DNA of 64,000 nucleotides from Owenia fusiformis (lineage: Eukaryota > Annelida > Polychaeta > Sabellida > Oweniidae): assembly GCA_903813345.2 (NCBI GenBank), contig CAIIXF020000008.1, positions 25,406,822 through 25,470,821 of the forward strand, given 5' to 3'. The translations under genes were made by a program, and so were the position numbers. The notes beneath the pieces were generated by a model, which saw only the letters and a program-made list of their open reading frames with translations, was not told the DNA's origin and made no database searches. Positions 23,601 through 36,559 of this stretch are shown piece after piece; within the stretch, counting starts at the first letter, position 1; every line of letters begins with the position of its first letter.

Positions 23601-26600
23601 CACCTTCGTCCTACTTTGAATCTAAAAACTAAGCAATTAAGGCCAAGATGCATGCTCGGAATTTTTCTGCATTCTTCAATTGAGTCACATGTTATTTTTC
23701 AAACAGGAATCACTCCTTCCTCACATTGTCTACATCTTCCAGAGAAGATTTGTTCTGTAAAATGTCTAAAAAACGAGAAAATTCAGTGAAAATTTTTTCT
23801 GAATTCTTTCTCTGAATTTTCTTGTTTTTTATTATACATTTTATCAACGCAATTTTCTTTACATTCTTTTTTGGCTTTGTTCTTTCCTGTTTTTATCTGT
23901 TAATTAGTGTACGATGTACAATTCCATGTTAGTTGCTTGAATTATTGCCTCATTGATTGACATATATTAATTTTGATTGTTGTTTTGCCGGTTGATTTAT
24001 TGGTGAATAAATTTTGTTGCTTGATTGGTTGTGTCACTGGTTCGTTGATTGGGATGTCAGTTGGGCGTTTTGAGGCATAAAATGAAAAAATCAAATTCCT
24101 AACCCTGGTAGGAAGGTAGGGTACCCGGTCAACTGTTTTTTTACACAAACCCGCAAATTTCTGAACATTCACCCTGACCTTAAAGAGAGAATCAGATATA
24201 GCGGGGCAGGCTAAACAAAAAATTGTTTCAATTTCAGAATATTTTTGGCTCGTGTCACTTCACAAAAGTGCATATTTTATTCCAGGAAAACTAAATATTT
24301 TTACAATAATGTATTATTTTTCTATTAGAATGGTTACCATTCTTATTATTTGGGAGAATTTAAACATTTTTGTCTCATTTTTGCACGTTGAATCAATGAT
24401 AACTTCACCAATTTATAACATACTGTGAATATTTTGGGAGATATTTTATTTGATATTGTAAGGTATTGGTAGGTCAATTATACATGTTGCTTGTAATTTT
24501 GTTACTCCCTACAGATCAGATTCTGCCTTAAAAGGACCATATTGAAACAAAATATGTAAAAATAAAAACATTTATACATGTCCTAACTTTTGCATATTTT
24601 AGTTTGTTTTGTAGTCTAGCTATCATATCTGTGGCCTCATATTTTGATGCTTCTCTGCCATGTTATTTTCGAAAAAATTAACATGGCTGAAACTCCCTAA
24701 ATTACAAAAGGCCACAGCTTTGCAGCACATTAAACAGAACTATTTGAAATATACAAAAGTTAGGACTTGTACATATGTTTCCATTTTTTTCATATACTGT
24801 TGCAGTATAGCCTTGTCATTGCTTAATTTTTATCCCATCAAACAAAGTTCGGAGGGATATAGGGAACGCCTCCGTCCGTCCGTCCGGGCAATAACTCAAA
24901 TACCGTTGGTCCGATTTTGTTCATATATTGTACACATATACCCTATGGGAGTAGAAGTTCTGCTCGAAAGCCGATTTTCAAAATGGCCGCTCATTTCAAA
25001 ATGGCGGCCATTTTAGTGCCGAATTTACAGTTATTTAGGTGCAATATGTAAAACTGTAATAGCAATATGTTTTAGATGTAAAAAAATTATATAGGACATT
25101 GATAAAGCTAGAAATGTTGATATTAAAGAAGCACATGGCAGCCATCTTGAAAAATGGCGGTCTTTACTCGTTATTTTACGATTTTTGCTGTAACTCGAAA
25201 AGTAGTGGAGCGATTTTGTTCATATTTGGTATGTGAATACTATAAACATTGCACACTGTCTTAAGACACTTTTAGTAGAAGGCGACCATTTTGAAAAATG
25301 GCCGCCATTTTAACGTTTTTTACTATAACTCGAAAAGTAGTGGAGCGATTTTGTTCATATTTGGTATGTGAATACTATAAGCATGACACACTGTCCTATG
25401 ACACTTTTGGTAGAAGGTGGCCATTTTGAAAAAAAATTTGAAAAATGGCCGCCATTTTAACATATTTTACTATAACTCGAAAAGTAGTGAAGCGATTGTG
25501 TTCATATTTGGTATGTGAATACTGTAAGCATGGCACACTGTCTAATGACACTTTTGGTAGAAGGCGGTCATTTTTCAAAATGGCCGCCATTTTAACGTAT
25601 TTTACTATAACTGGAAAAGTAGTGGAGCGATTTTTTATATACATGTATTTGGTATGTGAATACTATAAGCACGGCACACTGTCTAATTGGTAGAAGGTGG
25701 TCATTTTTCAAAATGGCCACCATTTTAACGTATTTTTTCTATAACTTGAAAAGTAGTGGAGTGATTTTGTTCATATTTGGTATGTGAATACTATAAGCAT
25801 GGCACGCATGGTCTAATGACACTTTTGGTAGAAGGCGGCCATTTTGAAAAATGGCTGCCATTTTTGCTATATCCTTTGTTTGTAAAAATGCCATCCATGG
25901 CTGTTCGATGGGATTCGCTACTCTTTGGCGTTGCCGTTGTTCTGGTTTAATTCAGTTGTAGTTCCAAACATTTAAAATTTTACTGCTGTAGAAACTTGTT
26001 GACCTTATATTCATTGAGTAATTGTTTTAAGGAAAAAAATGCGATTGGTTAAAAATGCTATTATTGATAGCACCTAATTTTATCTACCAAGTATCTACTT
26101 AGCATAGGTCTTTTGATTCAAAAAAGCTTTTTAGTTTTACGTTTCAGAACTTCTCAGAGTCTTTCACCTAGGAGTTTAATTCTGGCTGTGGGCCTTGGCT
26201 GATTTTTTTAAATTTCTGAATTTCCAAACTCAAATCATCCAAGTTTATTAGCAGAATAAGGCCATCTTGTTTTTCTTAACAAAAAGTTACATTGCTCCTG
26301 AATAATGGTTAGCGACATTCAGGGTAATCTCCTTGATAAGTCAATTATATCATTGCTGCTTAGTCTGAATGTTTGATTGGATGGAAGAATTTGAACAGTT
26401 GAAAAAGAACATGCAAAAGATAAAATGTGTTCCTTTTTACCTTTTTACCTTAAATAATTTATAAGGTATGCCATTTTGTCTGTAACATCTGTCCCAAAAT
26501 GCTTAGTAGGACAAATAGGTTTTGTCAGAGTAGCATAGTAGAAAAATTATTGAACATTTAGAGTAGGAAATATGTTGCATGCAAGGTAATTCATCATCGA

Positions 26601-29600
26601 TTTCTGAATAGTGACATAGCCTTTTTGCAATTTTGTTACAATTTGTTCTTTGGCCTGTTTTAACATCTAACATCTCTTAATATCTTGATAAAATTATGCT
26701 CATGACAGTGCTTTACAATTACAGCTGTGTTTACCACAGGATTTTTTCTCAAGTGGGTGCAAAATTCTCATTTTCACAATTCAGACCAATATTGGTCAAA
26801 TTATGCCCATTTTTTAAAATCTCATGTGGGTTCTATGCTGCCCCCACTTGCTTAAATGCTGGGTAGATCACTGTACAGTGAGGTATATACTCACAGAATT
26901 TTATGTTTTTGCTTAACTTTCATAAATCTGCATAATGCTTATAGTTTTGAGTAATTTGGATTATTGCTCTGTATATTATTTTAACATTTGATTTGATTCA
27001 TGTCTGATTTGTTTCTTGCGTGTAGTGCATCTATCTAGTCTAGTGTGATTTCTCCTTGTTTGAATCTATCTAGGCGATCCCAATGTAACAGCTGCTGGTG
27101 ATGAAACTCTTGATACTTCAGCCCAGGAGGAAGCAAATGCATCAGCGGCAGATGAATCTATTGAGATGGCTGCAGAGGCCACAGAGGTAGCCCCTGAACC
27201 TGTGGCAGTACAAGAACCAGAGCCAGTTAAGGAGCCTGAGCCAGAGATAGCACCCGTTGAGCCTGAGGCTGAACCAGAGCCAGTGGTGCAGGCTACTGAA
27301 CCAGAACCTGTACCTGCAGAACCTGAGGCACAGGTAGAAGCTGCACCAGTTGACCAAGTGGATGAAGTGAAAGAAGAGGCTATGAAGGAAGAGTCAGTGG
27401 AGGAAGTGAAAGAAGAGGCCATGAAGGAAGAGCCAATACAGGAGTCAACTCCAGTAGAACAGGCACCAGCTGAAGTTCAGCAAGGTAAAAATCATTTTTT
27501 ATGTATATATTACTTCATCAATCTCACTGTCAAAAGTCTGCAACTGCGCACCCATACATTTATGAGTTATTCATGATTAGTTGTATGAACAAATAAACTT
27601 ATCTCTCTAATATCCAAACAATTCACAAATGGTAAATATTGATTAATACATGAACTGATTTTATTTAGTCCTTCGCATGAATCTATATTATCTGAATATT
27701 CACTTGTATTTCTAGATGCACCTGTTGAAGAAGCTCCTGTCAAAACAGAAGAGACTGACAAGAAAGAGCCAGAAGTCATTGCCATGGATACAGATGCAGA
27801 TTTGGTTGTTATGGACTCTGTCGGAGAAAATGATGGTAAATAATTATGCAACAGAAGATTCAGTTTTAAATTCTAAGATGATAAGCTGAAATGTTCCAAA
27901 GCTACATACTTTTTTATTCAACACATTTTTATTTAGATTAAATTTTGTCATTCAGGTGATAAAAAGGAGAAGGAGCGAGAACGTGAAAGAAGAGAAAGGA
28001 GGAAAAGATCGCGATCCAGATCACCCCGTCGTCGTAGATCAAGATCACGCTCCAGAGATAGGCGCAGATCAAGATCAGACTCCAGGGAAAGACGTAGGTC
28101 AAGGTCACCCAAAAGATCTAGGTCAGGTGACAAGAAGTCAAGGAGCAGGTCAAGGTCTCCAAAGCAGGAGAAGTCCTACAGAGAAGATTTGAAAGATCGT
28201 GCTGAAAGGTAAGTGTCCCATAGGATCCTCATGAGTGTTAGCGTTTAAGACATGAAATTATGAAAAATTGAAATTTGTTATATGCCAGTTCAGAAATTCA
28301 GATCCTCACTAAGATAAGATACGTCATAGTAGTTAGGCCAAAATAATGAATGCAAAATTAAGTTTGAGTGGGAATAAAGAGAAGCCATTGGTCCATCGGT
28401 TAGACATTGAACATTTTAAGAGGTCGAAAATCTTTTTTAATGAATTCTCCTTGGATGGTACTTAAAACTTTCAGAAAATAGGGATGGCAAGGAATGGAAT
28501 CATTCTTGCATACTGCAATCTCCTTTTCAATAAGAATGTCGCACCAAATGAATAAAATGTTTGGTTAAATATATATTTTATTTGCTTCTTAAAGGTACAG
28601 CAGGTGGGAGAAAGAAGATACTCCTGAGCCAATACCAGAGGAAACTGATGATTGGCTAGAATATACAGATGTACAACTTGATAGATGTAAGCACATGCAG
28701 AAATAATTGTTTCTTGACAGCTTAAACTGATTGATTCACACAGCCAGTTAAGGAGCTAGTTTCACTTGTTAAATGTTAGGTTAAATAGAGGGCTGTTTAG
28801 AAAATGTGGGTTCAAGCAAGGGGCATTTGACTGAAGGAAATAAACACACTGATTAAAAAATTGGAGTGAAAGTTCATTAATAGTTGTCATATTTCAGATA
28901 ATGCTGACCTGAGTCTTACAATAGCCAATGATGGCTGGAACTGTACACCCAATGTGGAAGAAGGATTTGGTTTCACATGGCAGGGTGTTAGAGCCACTTA
29001 CGGAGTCAACAAAGGCAAAGTTGGTTTTGAATGCAAGGTGAGTCTGGTTTCAGTATATGTACTTCAAGAAAGGCTCAATAGAATGAATAATTTGGGCCAT
29101 TTAGTTGAACTATATACATATACTTTTATACTTAATTATTTGCAAGTGACACCGATATTGTCACACCCTGACCAGTATAAACATAGTATATGATAAAAAA
29201 TGTTTATAAATAAGTGGACTTTCATTTTTGTAACGCAATAAATTTTGATAAATTTCAGTTGAACATAATTGCAAAAATACAGATCTGATGAACTTTGATA
29301 TTGCTGTTGATTATAGGTTGAGCGTCAGTTGGATCTTGAAGACATGCCAGAGGAAGAGAAACATTTACATGTAGTTCGTGTTGGCTGGTCCTCAGACAAC
29401 ACAAGCCTTGGTCTGGGGGAGGAACCCCTATCCTTTGGCTATGGGGGCACAGGGAAAGCATCTGTAAACTGCCAGTTCAAAGACTTTGGCGAGCAATTTG
29501 GTGTTAAAGACTGCATTGGTGCTTTTGTGGTGAGTTTGGATGTCATCTTTTCTCTTGCTTGAGATATATCTTTGTTTATTTTGATAATACCCTTGCTGCA

Positions 29601-32600
29601 AGGATGGAAATGTGTTTCACCTTCTTGAGACAATATTTTAACAGGTTGAGGATATTTCAAAGTTCAATTTCACAAGAATTTCACACCTAAGGAAAAACAT
29701 CTGGAGAGAACACTTTATTCATTCAGCTTCATTTAAATATTTCAGGACTTCACAAGTGATCCAGTGACTATTTCCTACAGAAAGAATGGCAAAGAGCTTG
29801 GAGTTTGCTTTGAAATTGCAGCCAGTGAACTTGAGGGCAAGACTCTATTCCCCCATGTTCTAACCAAGAACTGTACATTCTCTTGCAACTTTGGAAATGA
29901 GGTGATTATTTATTTGTATAGATATCTCTATTATAGTATCAAAGTAATTCCAAGGTAATTGATAACAATTTGCAGTGTAATGATTGAATGAACCCTGACA
30001 TTTTGTGAACTGCATTGTGACAGTAGATGTTTTAATGTAATTTCAGGTTTTCACATCTGGAGAAGGAATCTACTATGCTTTACCAGAAGGATATACTTGG
30101 ATCAATGATATTCCCCTAGAAGACAGAGTCAGGGGTCCATTACCACCTACCAAGAAGGAAGAGTGTGAAGTAAGGACACCATCGGTTATAAATTTGGGGC
30201 CTTAAAGGGCATGCTCTTAAATTGACATACATTAAGAATATCAGCGATCTCCTCTTTTCCAAAACTGTGTGCTAAATAATGATTTAATATGGCCAAAATA
30301 TTTCTGGTAGATGTTGATGAAAAGGTTGGCAGCAATGGGTGAAATGATACAGCTTCTTCTCCAAGAGTGCTAACCCTATCAGTGTACTTAAATCTTGCAA
30401 TTATATACTTCCAATCAATTTATATCCAGATTATATGGTGTTGTTCAAGATTTATTTATGAATTCTGATCAGGGGATTCCCCCAGGGCAAGCCTAGACCT
30501 GTTTGACTCATTAGCATATATGCATAAGTAGGGGGTTTCCCAGATTTTCTATTGATAACATGGTCTGGGAATCCCCATGGTTTAATATTGACTTTGGTAG
30601 ATTTTTTAGTTCAAGGCTCTTAAATTTATTATGTGCTGGCAAAAATGTACCAGTGGCAAGTTTTTATTATGTCACCACCACAAGTTGTGACATATTGTTA
30701 TAGTCTCCAACTTTTTTTTCTGATAAGAGCAGTTTGTGAGAAGCCTGTGTAGAATGACTCCATTGATTTGTACCCAATGATACCTTATTTCTTCCAGATG
30801 ATCATGATGTGTGGTCTACCAGGAGCAGGCAAAACATACTGGGCAGAGAAACATGCTGCTGCCAATCCAGACAAAAGTTACAATATACTTGGAACCAACA
30901 GTCTCATCAACAAAATGAAGGTATATAGATATTCATCCTCTGTGTTTGGTAGCTTGTCATTTGCTGGGGTAGTCATTCAAATATGACTGTCACTGAGCGC
31001 TCATGCTTTTCAGACCAAATGTTTTCTGTCTGCTTATTTTGTTCACCTATCCAAGTATATGTCTATAATCCATTAACATGTTTGTGTTGATTTCAGGTGA
31101 TGGGGCTACCACGTAAAGGAAACTATGCTGGTCGTTGGGACGTCCTTATCTCAAAATCCAGTAAATGCTTGAATATCTTACTGGATATTGCCTCAAGGAA
31201 GAAGCGCAATTATATCTTAGATCAGGTATGTAGTCACTGCTAATTTCCCTAATCCAATCTTCCATTTCAGTGACTTACAGCATTACAATGTAGAAGCATA
31301 TACCAGACATATGACCAAGAGTCATCATCATATTAAGTCTTAAACTGTCACATGCACAATGACCATAAACAGAATATAATACATGGATGCATAGAAGAAT
31401 TATTAAAGCAGCTCAAGCCAATGCACAAATGGCTGACTTTGACTGATAGCATGGCAATATGGAGCCAAATACACACAATGGAACAAACAAACAGTAATAA
31501 TGTGAATGACATTGCTTTATATTTGTATTGCATTTTACAACAGATATATTTCTCTTGGTAAGTTATTGTGTGTATGTCAGATGATACCATATGCTTCTTT
31601 GTAGCTAGGCTATAGATGGCACTGTATAGGAATACACATGAACAGTAAGTCACGGTAGGTTTTTATTTGCCCCCAGGGTGGGTGGGGAGGGAAGTCTGAA
31701 GACCTAAAGATTTGTTGAGGTGAGTGCTACATTTTCGCTTGTTCTTTTCTCAGAAGCTTTTTTCACTACAGAATGTATTGTAAATTTTTACCTTGTATAG
31801 GTATATTTGATATGATTGTTAAACACGCACCCTCGTATATGTACTAGTACATACAAAATCAGGCTAGGCAGTCTTCTGATACAAGTAAATGTGGAATTAT
31901 ATACACCAGTGAATAAGATAAATATGTTGGTATGTGAAAAGGAGTACAACAAGTATATGGAAGGAATTAACAACTGAGCCAGCAGGAATATAGAAAGACA
32001 TTTCACAAACAAATAAACTATAAAAAGTTAAAAGCCAATGGATTAAAGGCTATTACTCAACAAAAACAGACTTTTCTTGAAAAGGATATGAGTGGATCCC
32101 CAAGAGGAGTTTTAATATGTAGCCGATTAATGCCTAGCCTGTCCGATGTTCAATTATGAAATGCACCATATATTTTATAAAGAATTTTTAAATCATATAA
32201 TTGATTCCACCCTATAACTTATTTGTAATTTGAGCCTACTGTTGTCCAACCTGAAAACTCAGCAAAATGCTTGATTATATTTAATATTCCAGTAGCCAGC
32301 ACACTGCTGCTGTGCACTGCACTGTATTATGCTATGTACACTTGTTTAGGAACCCAGGATTTGAGGTATGTATGCTAAACTCAATGTCCTATCGCAGGAT
32401 ATGCCAAAATGGCCAAATGACATAATCCTGTACAACTTTGATTTTCACCAGACAAATGTCTACCCATCAGCGCAGAGACGTAAAATGCGACCCTTCGAAG
32501 CTTTCCAACGTAAAGCTGTTATAATTGTTCCTGAAGAGGAGGAATATAAGAAGCGTTTAGAACAAAGGAACAAAAATGAAGGCTCTGAGGTCCCTGAATC

Positions 32601-35582
32601 GGCTGTGAATGAAATGAAAGGTAGGATATGTAAACTTGAAGTCTATGTGTTGTTAATGCATTGCTATGGTGATTTGACATGTCAACAAGGAGCATAGGTT
32701 TAATCACTGGTTACAGTATAACTTATGCTCCTTGTTAAGTCTGTGTACCTACATATCTTGAAAGCTGTATAGAATGGCTTTCACTGGAAGGTACACAGAC
32801 ACCTTTTCAGAGGGATTCTGACTTCCAACAGCTGGTGATTCATCTTCTGAATAAATGGTAAACAGGTTCAAGAAACCAAAGGAGCAGTTCATATCAGCTT
32901 TTGGAAACCAGCAACCCAAGAAGCGTGAAAGATCCAATATAAAGCATAGCTCCATATTACATTACAGCAAACTTCACCCTGCCTGAAGAGATAAAGGAAG
33001 GTAAAAGTAACTTGTTTGACACACTGGAGTTCCCAGAGTTGCAACGTGAAGAAGCCCAGAAGTTAGTCGACCAGTTCAACAAGGATGGCAAAGCAGCCTG
33101 TCCCCCACGTGGAGGACGAGGAGGTTATGGGGGTGGAGACCGTTATGGCGGAAGAGACAACAGAGGTCATAGTGGTGGTTATGGTGGCTACCGCGGTAAG
33201 TTTTTGAATTTATTTTATCACCTTAAATTATATGGGTTTGTCTATACATGAAAAAGTATACTTTGGTTTTGGAATTGTTGATAATTTTTGTATGTCATAT
33301 TGAGAATAAGATTTTCTGTATAGTTGTAGTTTTTCAAATCACATTTTATTGTATTGTTTCCAAAATATACCTGTGTCATTAAATGAATGTGTAAATGTCC
33401 ACTGCTGTAGGTAGAGGAGGTGGTGGTGGTTATGACAGAAGAGATGACAGAAGAAGTGGAGGGGGATACCATGATAGACGAGGAAGTGGAGGATACAGAG
33501 GGGGAAGAGATAACTACAGAGATAATAGACGTAAGTTTACATTAAAAATCATCCTACATACAGTAATATTATATAAAGCTGGTGATACAATGGAAGTTCA
33601 CCCAGTATATTTATTACACAATTTTAAATGGGATCAATTAAAATAATGTAATGTGTTACCTGTATATATTGTAGTTATAAATGTAGTCTAGCATTTAGTT
33701 AATAGTGCAGTATTGTCTTGCCGTCTTGAGTCAAGACAGCCTAGTTTGAACATAGACTAATGTGTCATGTTTTGATACAATTGTCAATAAAGCAAATATA
33801 ATCATTTGAAAAAGTTGATAGTTATTGTCAAATTGAGCATTTTTAGCTATTATATCAATTGATGAAATGATATCAATGGTACATAAAATTTGTTTAGGTT
33901 TGTTAACTGGTTCAGGCTAATAAGCATAAAATGGATGCATTTATACAAATGATAATTTCAGAATCCTTTGGTGGTTATAAAGACTCGAGGGGATTTAAGG
34001 TGATTTATAGCACTAGAAATGAGGGGTAGTTTGATTCTGATCTTCTCCCTTGCCTCAACCAATCTTATACTTACATCTTATTGCACCTCATCAGTCCTAT
34101 CTCCAGGTTTGTAATTGGCACATGTACACACAATGGTTTTCTGTGCTATGTGATTAACAACCTGGATCTAAGATTGAACTTCCTTTGCTTCAAACTAGTT
34201 GTCCAAAACCAACTGCAGAGATGCCAATTTTAGTAGAGGGTGAAAATGGAGTGTTAGAAAGGTCTGTATTTACATTGGAATATGCACTAAGCAAGAGCCA
34301 TATTAAGATACATGGGAGAAAATCTTCAATCAGGCTATCCCCAGAGTGTGATGTTTTCCAATGTTTCTCAATGGTAACTATCCACAGGTGATGACTACAG
34401 AAGCAACCGTAATGATCGTAGTTATGGTGGTGGCCGTGACCATAGGGACCATGGTAGTGGTGGATATGGTCGTGATAGAGATGACAAATATAAGGTACAT
34501 AGATTATAATGAATACTAGAAGAGACGAACGTCTTACAGAACATCTGCATTATCTTTTTAAATTTGAGAATGTAGAAGAAAAGTCAGTAGGTAAGATAAT
34601 TCAAGACAATAACACCAATTGAAAGTATTTTATATTTGATGCATTAATATTTCCTCGACCTTTTATACTAACATTTTGAATGCTGTGATGCATAATGTTT
34701 GCACGTAAATCTACCTCTTACAAGTACACTCCTATATATAACATGGTACATTGTGCTAAAACTGTGTAAATGTGTTACAATCAATGAATAAGTTTTACCT
34801 CAAGGTCAAACCCTTGGCATTTTGTTCCCATTTTCCAGCTGGAGAAATAGATATATAAAATAAAGTAGACTTGATTTATTGTATAACTGATCTATCCTTC
34901 AGGATATGCAATCCATACTATAATCCAGTAAGAAATGTTTATGTGTAATGAAATGTCTAATTTTCCTTATGTAGGGTCGTGACAGCCGAGGATATGGTGG
35001 CAGCAGTAGTGGAGGGAGCTGGGGAGGAAGTAGCCAGGGAGGATATGGTCAGGGTAGCTGGGGAGGACAAGGCTATGGGCAGAGTAGTGGTTATGGCCAA
35101 CAAGGATCATGGTCTGGACAGGTAACTTCTCAACAATCTTTGTTTATAGTCATATTAGGTGAAGATATCTTGTCACAAATAATTTGAAAATAATTTCCTC
35201 GATTGTTATCACTGTATTGCATCGACATGTGAAAGTCATGTTGTTTATTAAAGATTCAATTTGGTGTTACATATAAAACAAAATTAAAAATAAAATGTTA
35301 GTTCATCTATAGTACCATAGTTTTGTTTGAGAAGTAATAACATTTTTGTTTGTGTATCTGGAGAATGTGAAAATATTGCCATTTGTTCTTGGAGGAGGCA
35401 TAAATCCTGGAATTCTTTATCTTTTCCAGAACCAATGGGCAGGTTATGGCCAGAGTGCTACCTCACAAGCAAGCATCGCTCAACAGTGGCAGCAGTACTA
35501 TGCTGCAAACCCAGGTGCTGCCAACCAATGGAGTGGATACAGTGGCTATGGATCATACAGTGGCTCAGGAACACAGAAATAG
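20643..35582 (+). CDS. HNRNPUL1: hnRNP U-like RNA/DNA-binding protein with RS-rich insert
   Basis: Complete 935-residue model in 17 exons: 20643-20766, 27074-27484, 27716-27835, 27956-28208, 28595-28686, 28898-29037, 29317-29529, 29746-29901, 30047-30169, 30798-30920, 31097-31225, 32452-32620, 32968-33195, 33411-33530, 34388-34494, 34975-35121, 35430-35582; all phases join. Domains: SAP (residues 8-42, [17 protein letters not shown]); acidic Glu/Pro-rich stretch (about 55-215); Arg-Ser repeats (about 225-295); SPRY (about 334-520); P-loop GLPGAGKT (550-557) in a polynucleotide-kinase-like fold with NYILDQTNVY; RGG/RGY-rich region from about 720; and a Gln/Tyr/Gly-rich tail ending [12 protein letters not shown]. 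Family role: nuclear RNA and chromatin binding, splicing and DNA-damage response. The tail resembles HNRNPUL1 as I recall it, but the gene may be the single ancestor of HNRNPU, HNRNPUL1 and HNRNPUL2. The RS stretch is not a feature I associate with the vertebrate proteins. The first coding intron is 6.3 kb. Confidence 0.93.
20935..20989. repeat. Perfect 17-bp hairpin
   Basis: AACACCGCCTCTAATGC (20935-20951) and its exact reverse complement (20973-20989) are separated by 21 bp. It lies about 170 bp into the first hnRNP U-like coding intron. Confidence 0.85.
21321..21488 (+). pseudogene. RecQ-type helicase N-terminal fragment
   Basis: A 55-codon frame includes [20 protein letters not shown] followed by [13 protein letters not shown]. 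This is the start of an SF2 helicase core: the Q-motif-like LKPEQ region, then motif I (Walker A), which in RecQ-type proteins reads PTGYGKS/T. Here the Gly before Lys is Trp (TGYWKT), and the frame stops six codons later at TGA, so the nucleotide-binding loop is damaged and the rest of the helicase is absent. It lies in the first intron of the hnRNP U-like gene beside inverted repeats, which suggests a fragment dragged in with, or captured by, mobile DNA. Confidence 0.6.
21835..22880. repeat. Right arm of the large inverted repeat, interrupted
   Basis: Inverse copy of 17815-18130. The inner part (about 21835-21975) and the outer part (about 22560-22880) match the left arm. The roughly 580 bp between them include another foldback (21996-22500), so the right arm was split by a later insertion. 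Confidence 0.75.
21996..22500. mobile_element. Foldback element, arms of about 150-170 bp
   Basis: The segment at about 22005-22175 is mirrored by about 22355-22500. The complementary blocks are TGACCTTTGAAATC, AAGTCGATCCGCGGCTTACT, TTTGGTCTCTAACTGTGTC, TCAGTATCATCAATCCGTGT and AAGTATTGGAGCGCTGAAGT (the last with changes). It has no coding content beyond chance frames. Confidence 0.8.
23085..23830. repeat. Nested inverted and direct repeat cluster
   Basis: A block containing GTCACATGTTATTTTTCAAA and a CATTGTCTACATC stretch occurs in direct orientation at about 23093 and 23684 and in reverse complement at about 23355-23420 (GAGTGATTCCTGTTTGAAAA). GAGAAAATTCAGTGAAAAT at 23778 mirrors TTTTCACTGAATTTTCTC at 23257. 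This is diverged mobile-element debris in the first hnRNP U-like intron. Confidence 0.65.
24835..25945. repeat. Dispersed element with about 135-bp internal tandem repeats
   Basis: The left end has CCGTCCGTCCGGGCAATAAC then CTCAAATACCGTTGG; the right end has CATGGCTGTTCGATGGG and TTTGGCGTTG. Between about 25140 and 25870, five to six units of about 135 bp each contain a hairpin-forming GGCCATTTTGAAAAATGGCC block, ACTCGAAAAGTAGTGGAGCG and TTTGTTCATATTTGGTATGT. A shorter copy with the same two ends is at 37080-37565. Confidence 0.85.
26731..26870. repeat. Diverged copy of the 9940 element
   Basis: It shares TTTTTTCTCAAGTGGGTGC, CTCATTTTCA, AATTCAGACCA, ATTGGTCAAA and CCCACTTGCTT with 9940-10137, and ends CTGGGTAGATCA. 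The left TIR is degraded. Confidence 0.7.
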
Positions 35583-36559
35583 ACTATACTATATATTGTA
35601 TTTTAGCTTTACACAAAAACATTTTGGTCATCCAATGGCTTATCTTAAGCTTTGTCATAGATGTTTATGACAACAAGGCAGTGGGATGTTTTGATAACTA
35701 TGTCTGCCCCTTAAAGATTATTTTTTACTCATATTTACTAATAATCATAGTATCAGATTAAGATTTGTGTTGTACAATCTGTTCTTAATCAAAATGTGTC
35801 TGATTAAATCTATTTTAAATAAGCTATAATGAAGTCAATGAATAACGGGTTTAACAAGGGTATGTATGTATGTAGGGCAGTACCATGTATATGGCTCATA
35901 AGGCGACACACAACCAAATCCACTGCATTGTAATATCACTAATCATTCCTCTAAATGGTAGTGGTTAGAATAACTACTTTGTGTATCATATAAATCAAAG
36001 AAGCATGTCATAATACAGTTGAAGCTTTTAGCTTTGATATTTTATTTAGTGATTGGCATAAATCATCCATTCATTTTTGTAAAAAAATACATTGTATCAC
36101 AAAGTAATTCAATGGACCTGTTTCATTATATCAGTGATCACATTTTGATTTGCTTAGTGTATTTTAGGCTTTTAGTCCATCTTGAAACAGGATCCTGTAC
36201 TAATATATTTTCTCTTAGCACCTATCGTTCTATGTACAGAGATATTTGTAGTTATAAAGTGTATATTACTAAATATATAAAAATCAAAATGTAAATCTGT
36301 ATTAAGTTCATTAAATATTACAAGTTCCATTGTAATGGCACCTTCATTGCCCAATTAGATGCTCTGGTGACTAGAACAATAACTTCCCTTGCCCAAGCTC
36401 ATTGAATGTCAATTTGCCAAACTTAGTATAATGTCAGGAAATGAATAATTCTGAAGATCATGTGCAACCATTACCTCAGAACCAAGCGTCACATGGCCAC
36501 TTGTTGAATGTTGCACTAAGAGTGGTTCAGGCGTTTGTCCAATTATATTACTTCAGTGT
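35583..36559. other. Convergent 3' intergenic region
   Basis: The stop codons of the hnRNP U-like gene (plus) and the first sphingomyelinase gene (minus) face each other across 977 bp. I see only UTR-type AT-rich sequence. Confidence 0.6.

Noticed and set aside
27066-27422. Minus-strand serine-rich frame of 118 codons
   Set aside because: It is the antisense shadow of the Glu/Pro-rich exon of the hnRNP U-like gene.
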